A DNA stretch of 8,851 nucleotides from Hyphomicrobiales bacterium (GTDB lineage: Bacteria; Pseudomonadota; Alphaproteobacteria; Rhizobiales; Beijerinckiaceae). The position numbers and the translations under genes were made by a program. Where the stretch lies: the NCBI GenBank assembly GCA_003567055.1, contig PXAW01000564.1, forward strand, positions 1 to 8,851, in the 5' to 3' direction. Under the pieces are notes generated by a model. It saw nothing but the letters and a program-made list of their open reading frames with translations. It searched no databases and had not been told where the DNA came from. Shown in pieces: positions 4,283 through 8,851 of this stretch; position 1 is the first letter of the stretch, and each line of letters begins with the position of its first letter.

Positions 4283-7200
4283 TCAGCTGGCGGGATCGAT
4301 CACCATCGCCTGACGCGATGATTGCGGCCCCGGCGCGCGCGCCGGCATCGCCACATTGTTGGCCGCCGGATCCGGCTCGCGGGCGCGCCAGACCTCGACC
4401 TCGGCCTCGGCCATGGCGAGGGCGCGCGAATCGAGCCTGGCGGCGACCTCGTCGCGCTTCTCCGCCGCATCCGAATCGCCCTGGCGGGCGGCGATGGCAA
4501 ACCACTTGTAGGAGCCTGCCAGATCCTGCTCCGTGCCCATGCCGCGGGCCTTCAGGACGGCGAGGTTGTACTGGCTGTCGCGGACACCCAGCTCCGATGC
4601 CTGGCGGAACCAGTCCAGCGCCCCGGCGAAATCCGGGCTGCCATGCACGCCCTCGGCCAACAGGACGGCCAGATTGTGCATGGCGCGGGCATTGCCGTTC
4701 TCCGCTGCGCGCTGATACCAGAGGCTGGCCAGCGCGTAGTCGCGGCTCACGCCGATACCTTTCTCGTAGAGATTGCCGATCCGGTACTGCGCCGGCACCA
4801 GACCATGCGCTGCGGCGCGCTCGAACAATTTGGCCGCAAGCGCGGGATCGCGCTGCATGCCGTTGCCGTCGACCGCCATATTGGCGAAGGCGTAGACGGC
4901 GGCGACGTCACCGGCCAGCATGGCTTCGCGGATATCCGCCGGACCGCGTCCGGAGGGGATCTCGTCGCCCGAGACGATATTGGGATGCAGCTCGCTCTCC
5001 GGTGCGAGCACCCAGCCCGATTCATTGCCCGAACCGGCCTGCCCGACATCGCGGCGCGGCGGCAGAAGCGGGATCGGTGCATCGGCGCTGCGGGCCGCAC
5101 CGCCGCCATTGAGCAGGGTTTCCATGCCGACGATGCTGGGCAGGGCGGTGGGCGAGAAGGCTTCGATTGCCGGCGATCCAGCGTCGATCGAGGCGGTTTC
5201 GCCCGGTTGCGCATCCATGTCGGCGGTGATGATACCCGCTTGCGCCCTGTCGAGCGCCGGCGCCGTCTCGGGGAGTGCGGCATCGGATTCCGTGATGTCC
5301 GCGACGATCGAATCCGCATCATCGCGGACGGCTTCGGCGATTTCGCTGCGCTGCTCACCCTGCATCAGATGAGGCGCGATCTGGAAGGCGCCGGCGGCGA
5401 GCACCACCGCCGCAGCCGCCATCAGGAGCGGGCGACGGCGCGAGCCGGCTGCGGCCTTCTCGGCATCGGCCTTGTTGCCAGCAGCCATGTTGCCGGCGGC
5501 TTTGCCGGAACCCGGCTTCGTCGCTGCGAGCTTGCCTTCGCCGGCAGCGCCACGCGCCTTGTCGCGGGCGTCGCGGGAGCTTTCCTTGCGGGTCGCGGCG
5601 GCGGCTTCGGCGGCGGCGTTCTGGGCGGCGCGTCGGGCGGCGGCGATGAAGTTCGCCTTGATCTCCGCCGATTCCGTTTCCGCATCCTGCGCGGCGGGTT
5701 TTGCCGGTGCCTGACCGGGGCGCCCGGCGCCGGGTTCGATCAGGGTATCGTTGCCCAGCGAACCGACCGTCGCGAAGGGGCGATCGGCATCGTCGAAGCC
5801 ATCCGTCCGGAAATGCGCCCTGACCTCACCCGAGACGACGGGGCTCGCCTTGATCTGGGCGGCATCGGACGGTTTCATGCCGTTTGCCGGAACGCCGTTT
5901 GCCTGCACGGCCTGTGCCGGCGCGCCGCGTTGCGCCTTCAACTGGTCGAGAAGCTGGGCCGGTGTCATCGGTCCGCGCGGCGCGGCAGCAGCCTGCGCTG
6001 CTTCTGCGGGATTGCCCTGCTCCGCAACCCGGCCCTGCTCCGCGACCTTGCCCTGCTCCGTGACCTTGCCGCGCGCGGCGGGGCCGCGTCCGGCGGCGGC
6101 GTGTTGCGGCGCGCGCGCCTTGCTTTCCAGAAGCGTCAGCCGTTCGACCAGCTTGTCGAGCGTCCCCTGGACGCTGCCGAGCGTGTCCATGCTGCGCTGT
6201 TCCGCAGCGTTTTGCAGATCCTTCAGATCAGCCAGCGACTTGCTGAGGAAGTCGATTTCGCCGTGCGAATCGCCCTTCGGCAAGGCCTCCAGCGTATCGG
6301 CGATGGCGGCTTTGGCCGCGCGCTCCGCCGCCTCGACGGCGCCTTCGCGCATGCTCTCGATCTGGCGCATGAGATCGTCCATGGCCTTGTCGAGCGGGCT
6401 CGGCTCGGCGCCGGCATCGCGCTCGCTCTCGAGGCGCTTCGCGATCTCGGAGATCTGCGCTTCGAGTGCGTCGATCGCCTCCAGGCCGGCATTGGGCTGC
6501 TCGGCGGCGTCGAGCCGGGCGGCGAGCTGGTAGAGCATCTCCTCCAGCGGCCGGACTTCGCTGCGCAGATCGACGGCGCGCAGGTTCTCGTCGATCTGGT
6601 CCATGCGCTCCATCAGCGCCTCGAAACCGACAGGCGGCCGGGCGCTCGACGAGGCCATGGCCGCTTCGAGATTGCTCTGCAGCTGCTTGAATTCACGCTC
6701 GAAATCCGGGCGTTCGCTGTTGCCGATATGGTCGATCCGCGCGGCGAGATCGTCCAGCCGTGCAAGCACTTCCGCCGGCACTTCCGGGGCGGCGTTGCGG
6801 GCGCTCCAGGTCTCATCCAGCTTGCGCTCGAGCGCTTCGATCTGGCGCGCCACGGGGCTGAAATCGGTATTGGCCGGGCGGGCGGCGAGCTCGTCGATCT
6901 TGGCATTGAGGGTTTCGAACTGCCGGGTCAGCGCGCCGAGTTCCGCGCTGCCGGCCTGCGGCAGGTTCTGCAGATCCGCCGACATCGCCGCGACTTCGCG
7001 CGCCATCGCCTCGGCCTGCGGGCCACTCAGCCGTCCGGCGAGCTCCTCGAGCCGTCCGGCCATGCTCTCGACCCGCTCGCCGAGTGAGGTGAGCTCCGCG
7101 CGGCTGTCATTGGCGGCGAGTTCGGAGATGCGCCCGGCGAGATCCTCGTATTGGCGCCCGAGCAGGGAGAGGTCGGCCTGCGGCATCTGCTCGGAGAGCG

Positions 7201-8851
7201 TGTCGAGTTTGCCGGACAGGTTGCCGAACTGCTCGCGGATCTGCTCGGCATCGGCCTGTGTCGCCCGCGATGCCTTGACCGCGCCGCGAATGTCGTCGAC
7301 GGCGCTGCGCAGGGTGGCGAATTCCACCGCGTCGATCTGGCCGCGCGCCATATGGCCGACCCGATGCGACAATTCCCGCAGCTGCGCGTTCAGCTCGTCC
7401 ACACGGCTCGGATCGGCGAGCTGGCCGTAGAGGCTGCGCATCGCTTCCAGTTCGCGGGTGAGCGTCGCGGCGAGTTCGCGATCGGAACTGCCCAGCGTCT
7501 CGATCTGGGCCGAGAGCTTGCGGTAATCCTCGGCGATCTTCGCGTGGACGCCTTCGGCGGTGGCCTCGGCAATGCCGGCGATCTCGGTCTGGACGCGCTC
7601 GATCAGCCCGTTGATGCGCGCGAGCTCCTTCTCGCGACCGGCATCGGCGGCGCGGATGGCCTCGCGGGTCAGTTCGGACAGTGATTCCTCGAGATCGGCG
7701 AGCTCGTCATTGCGCGCGAGGCCCTCGAGCTTCTGCGACAGCGCGTCGAGATCGCTGCGGACATGCTTGCCGATATCGGCGACCGCACGCCGGCTCTGCT
7801 CGCCCTCGCGGCTTCCGGTCTCCTTCACCGCCTGCAACTGGGCGCCGAGGCGGGCCACGTCGCCGCGCAGGGTGGAGAGCATCTCCTCCGTATTGCGGCG
7901 GCTGGTATTCTGGTCTTCGGCATCGAGTGCGCTCTGGCGGGCGCGGATTTCGGCGACCGCGCTCTGCAACTCGGCAGCGAGGCCGGAACGGGGACGCTCG
8001 CGTGCGGGTATCCCGGCGGGTTCGCCGCGTGCGGGATGGCGCGGCTGGGCCTCCTGGCTGCGCGCAGCGGGTTCCTGGTTGCGCGCATGCGTTTCCTGGC
8101 TGCGCGAATTGGTCTCGGCGAGCTTCTCCGTGATCGCGGCGATGCGATCCTCGAAGGAGCGCAGGGCGTTCTCGATGGTTTCCTGCTGGCGTCCGAGCAG
8201 CGCCTGCGCTTCTTCCTGGGCGCGGCGCTCGGCTTCCTGCGCGGCCTGTTCGGCCGCATTGCCGCGATGCTGTTCGCGACGGGCATGTTCGGCCTGGGCT
8301 GCGCGGGCGGCTTCGATCTCGGCCTTGGTCTGGGCCTGGCTCTCGCTGAGCCGGGCCAGATGCGCCTCGACCTTCTCGACGGCCTGCAAGGCCGCGCTGA
8401 TGGAGGGCTGCTGGCCGTCGACGACCTTGTGCTCGATATCGTCGAGGCGCTTGGTCATCATGGCCAGGGCTTCACCGAGCACATTGGCGGTATGATCCTG
8501 GCGCTCAAGCGCCATGCGGGTGCTCTCCGAGAGCGTGCGCGTGCTCTCGTTCATGCGGTCTTCGGTGCGCTCGATCCAGCGCACCACGGAATCGAGGGCC
8601 TCGGCGGTGCGGGCATTGGATTCGCGACTGCGGCGCTCGGTCTCGCCGGCCACGGCGCTGACGATGGCGTCGATGCCGCCGTGCTGGCCGCCGTGCTGGG
8701 CACTGCGTCCCTCGGTGGAACGCCCTTCCGCGCGCTGGCCGGCAGGGGCCTGGCCGCGCTGGCGCGTCGCCTTGTTGATGCGCGCGGCGATGGCGTCAAG
8801 CTCGTCATAAGCCGAGCCGTAGCCCTGAGGCGGCTGGCTGCGTGCCGGGGC
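4283..8851 (-). CDS. Giant PodJ-like coiled-coil protein with one membrane segment and four SEL1 repeats (5' end outside window)
   Basis: The frame is open from the right edge to the stop at 4283, giving 1522 visible residues; the GTG at 8653 is internal, and 66 in-frame residues precede it (including SAYDELDAIAARI). Residues are counted from 8851. About 60-900 are Ala/Glu/Arg/Gln-rich coiled coil, with loosely repeated blocks such as ALERKLDE and LAGRISEL around 557-707. About 900-1060 are Pro/Ala/Gly-rich and probably disordered. Then come ANFIAAARRAAQ (about 1066-1077), which I recall just before the membrane segment in related proteins, an Ala/Lys-rich linker, and one membrane helix (about 1139-1158) after RRRP. 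The C-terminal part should be periplasmic: an acidic linker, then four consecutive 36-residue SEL1 repeats (1315-1458, nt 4909-4478). The order of domains matches the polar localisation factor PodJ, but no C-terminal peptidoglycan-binding domain is seen. The exact role is inferred from architecture. Confidence 0.85.
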   Translation of the reverse strand, partial: APARSQPPQGYGSAYDELDAIAARINKATRQRGQAPAGQRAEGRSTEGRSAQHGGQHGGIDAIVSAVAGETERRSRESNARTAEALDSVVRWIERTEDRMNESTRTLSESTRMALERQDHTANVLGEALAMMTKRLDDIEHKVVDGQQPSISAALQAVEKVEAHLARLSESQAQTKAEIEAARAAQAEHARREQHRGNAAEQAAQEAERRAQEEAQALLGRQQETIENALRSFEDRIAAITEKLAETNSRSQETHARNQEPAARSQEAQPRHPARGEPAGIPARERPRSGLAAELQSAVAEIRARQSALDAEDQNTSRRNTEEMLSTLRGDVARLGAQLQAVKETGSREGEQSRRAVADIGKHVRSDLDALSQKLEGLARNDELADLEESLSELTREAIRAADAGREKELARINGLIERVQTEIAGIAEATAEGVHAKIAEDYRKLSAQIETLGSSDRELAATLTRELEAMRSLYGQLADPSRVDELNAQLRELSHRVGHMARGQIDAVEFATLRSAVDDIRGAVKASRATQADAEQIREQFGNLSGKLDTLSEQMPQADLSLLGRQYEDLAGRISELAANDSRAELTSLGERVESMAGRLEELAGRLSGPQAEAMAREVAAMSADLQNLPQAGSAELGALTRQFETLNAKIDELAARPANTDFSPVARQIEALERKLDETWSARNAAPEVPAEVLARLDDLAARIDHIGNSERPDFEREFKQLQSNLEAAMASSSARPPVGFEALMERMDQIDENLRAVDLRSEVRPLEEMLYQLAARLDAAEQPNAGLEAIDALEAQISEIAKRLESERDAGAEPSPLDKAMDDLMRQIESMREGAVEAAERAAKAAIADTLEALPKGDSHGEIDFLSKSLADLKDLQNAAEQRSMDTLGSVQGTLDKLVERLTLLESKARAPQHAAAGRGPAARGKVTEQGKVAEQGRVAEQGNPAEAAQAAAAPRGPMTPAQLLDQLKAQRGAPAQAVQANGVPANGMKPSDAAQIKASPVVSGEVRAHFRTDGFDDADRPFATVGSLGNDTLIEPGAGRPGQAPAKPAAQDAETESAEIKANFIAAARRAAQNAAAEAAAATRKESSRDARDKARGAAGEGKLAATKPGSGKAAGNMAAGNKADAEKAAAGSRRRPLLMAAAAVVLAAGAFQIAPHLMQGEQRSEIAEAVRDDADSIVADITESDAALPETAPALDRAQAGIITADMDAQPGETASIDAGSPAIEAFSPTALPSIVGMETLLNGGGAARSADAPIPLLPPRRDVGQAGSGNESGWVLAPESELHPNIVSGDEIPSGRGPADIREAMLAGDVAAVYAFANMAVDGNGMQRDPALAAKLFERAAAHGLVPAQYRIGNLYEKGIGVSRDYALASLWYQRAAENGNARAMHNLAVLLAEGVHGSPDFAGALDWFRQASELGVRDSQYNLAVLKARGMGTEQDLAGSYKWFAIAARQGDSDAAEKRDEVAARLDSRALAMAEAEVEVWRAREPDPAANNVAMPARAPGPQSSRQAMVIDPAS
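6012..6065 (-). repeat. Three 18-bp in-frame tandem repeats inside the giant gene
   Basis: Three adjacent 18-bp units (6012-6029, 6030-6047, 6048-6065) share the core GCCCTGCTCCG and differ at few positions. They encode successive hexapeptides of the form K/R-V-A/T-E-Q-G in the disordered linker (about residues 930-947), followed by a diverged unit, NPAEAA. The unit length keeps the frame, so copy number could vary without breaking the gene. Confidence 0.75.
8052..8114 (-). repeat. Three 21-bp in-frame tandem repeats inside the giant gene
   Basis: Three adjacent 21-bp units (8052-8072, 8073-8093, 8094-8114) each begin TCCTGG(C/T)TGCGCG on the plus strand. They encode heptads RSQETHA, RNQEPAA and RSQEAQP (about residues 246-267), which interrupt the coiled coil with a Pro-rich stretch. 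Seven residues is the coiled-coil heptad length, so gain or loss would preserve both the reading frame and the helical phase. Confidence 0.7.

Noticed and set aside
4322..7087. Plus-strand open frame of 921 codons opposite the giant gene
   Set aside because: It is fully antisense to a clear coding sequence with coiled-coil, membrane and SEL1 signatures. Long antisense frames are common in GC-rich genomes; the translation is Arg/Gly-rich without any motif and lacks a good ribosome binding site.
4283..8653. Complete 1456-residue protein starting at the GTG at 8653
   Set aside because: The frame stays open upstream to the window edge and the extra 66 residues look like protein (SAYDELDAIAARI). 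No start codon lies between 8653 and 8851 in frame, so the true start lies outside the window.
1..8851. Mobile element, phage, CRISPR, toxin-antitoxin or defence system
   Set aside because: No transposase, integrase, terminal repeats, regularly spaced repeats, tRNA or recognisable defence domain is seen on either strand. Composition is uniform.

Overview
The window is GC-rich and every gene I can support lies on the minus strand, so gene order runs from high to low coordinates. The gene content points to an alphaproteobacterium, most likely of the Hyphomicrobiales (Rhizobiales). The main clues are an Alph_Pro_TM/TIGR02186 protein next to a TSUP transporter, a DUF1194 protein, an E. coli-type SerA like those of Bradyrhizobium relatives, and a very large coiled-coil/SEL1 protein of the PodJ-like type. 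I cannot name a genus from sequence alone.

Layout in transcription order: (1) 8851-4283, a giant gene that enters the window already open. Its product has about 1140 cytoplasmic coiled-coil residues, one membrane segment and a periplasmic domain with four SEL1 repeats, so it is probably a polar or envelope organising factor. (2) 4282-4171, a regulatory gap with a perfect 20-bp palindrome, a candidate promoter and a small hairpin over the next gene's translation start. (3) 4170-2402, a tight two-gene unit: a TSUP (TauE/SafE) membrane transporter followed 5 bp later by a secreted, membrane-anchored Alph_Pro_TM protein. (4) 2401-2247, a gap with terminator-like structures. (5) 2246-478, a small DUF3429 membrane protein followed 68 bp later by serA, which encodes the first enzyme of serine synthesis. 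(6) 477-341, a gap with a strong inverted repeat and a CtrA-like box. (7) 340-1, the start of a secreted DUF1194 (von Willebrand A-like) protein that leaves the window.

The TSUP and Alph_Pro_TM genes look functionally coupled. The other genes look like ordinary chromosomal neighbours; I see no transposase, integrase, tRNA, CRISPR array, phage gene or defence gene. The most useful observations are in the gaps: the palindrome, a 17/18-bp motif shared by the gaps upstream of serA and of the TSUP gene (each copy carrying a GANTC site), and the CtrA-like box. There are also in-frame tandem repeats inside the giant gene. I found no convincing new multi-gene system.
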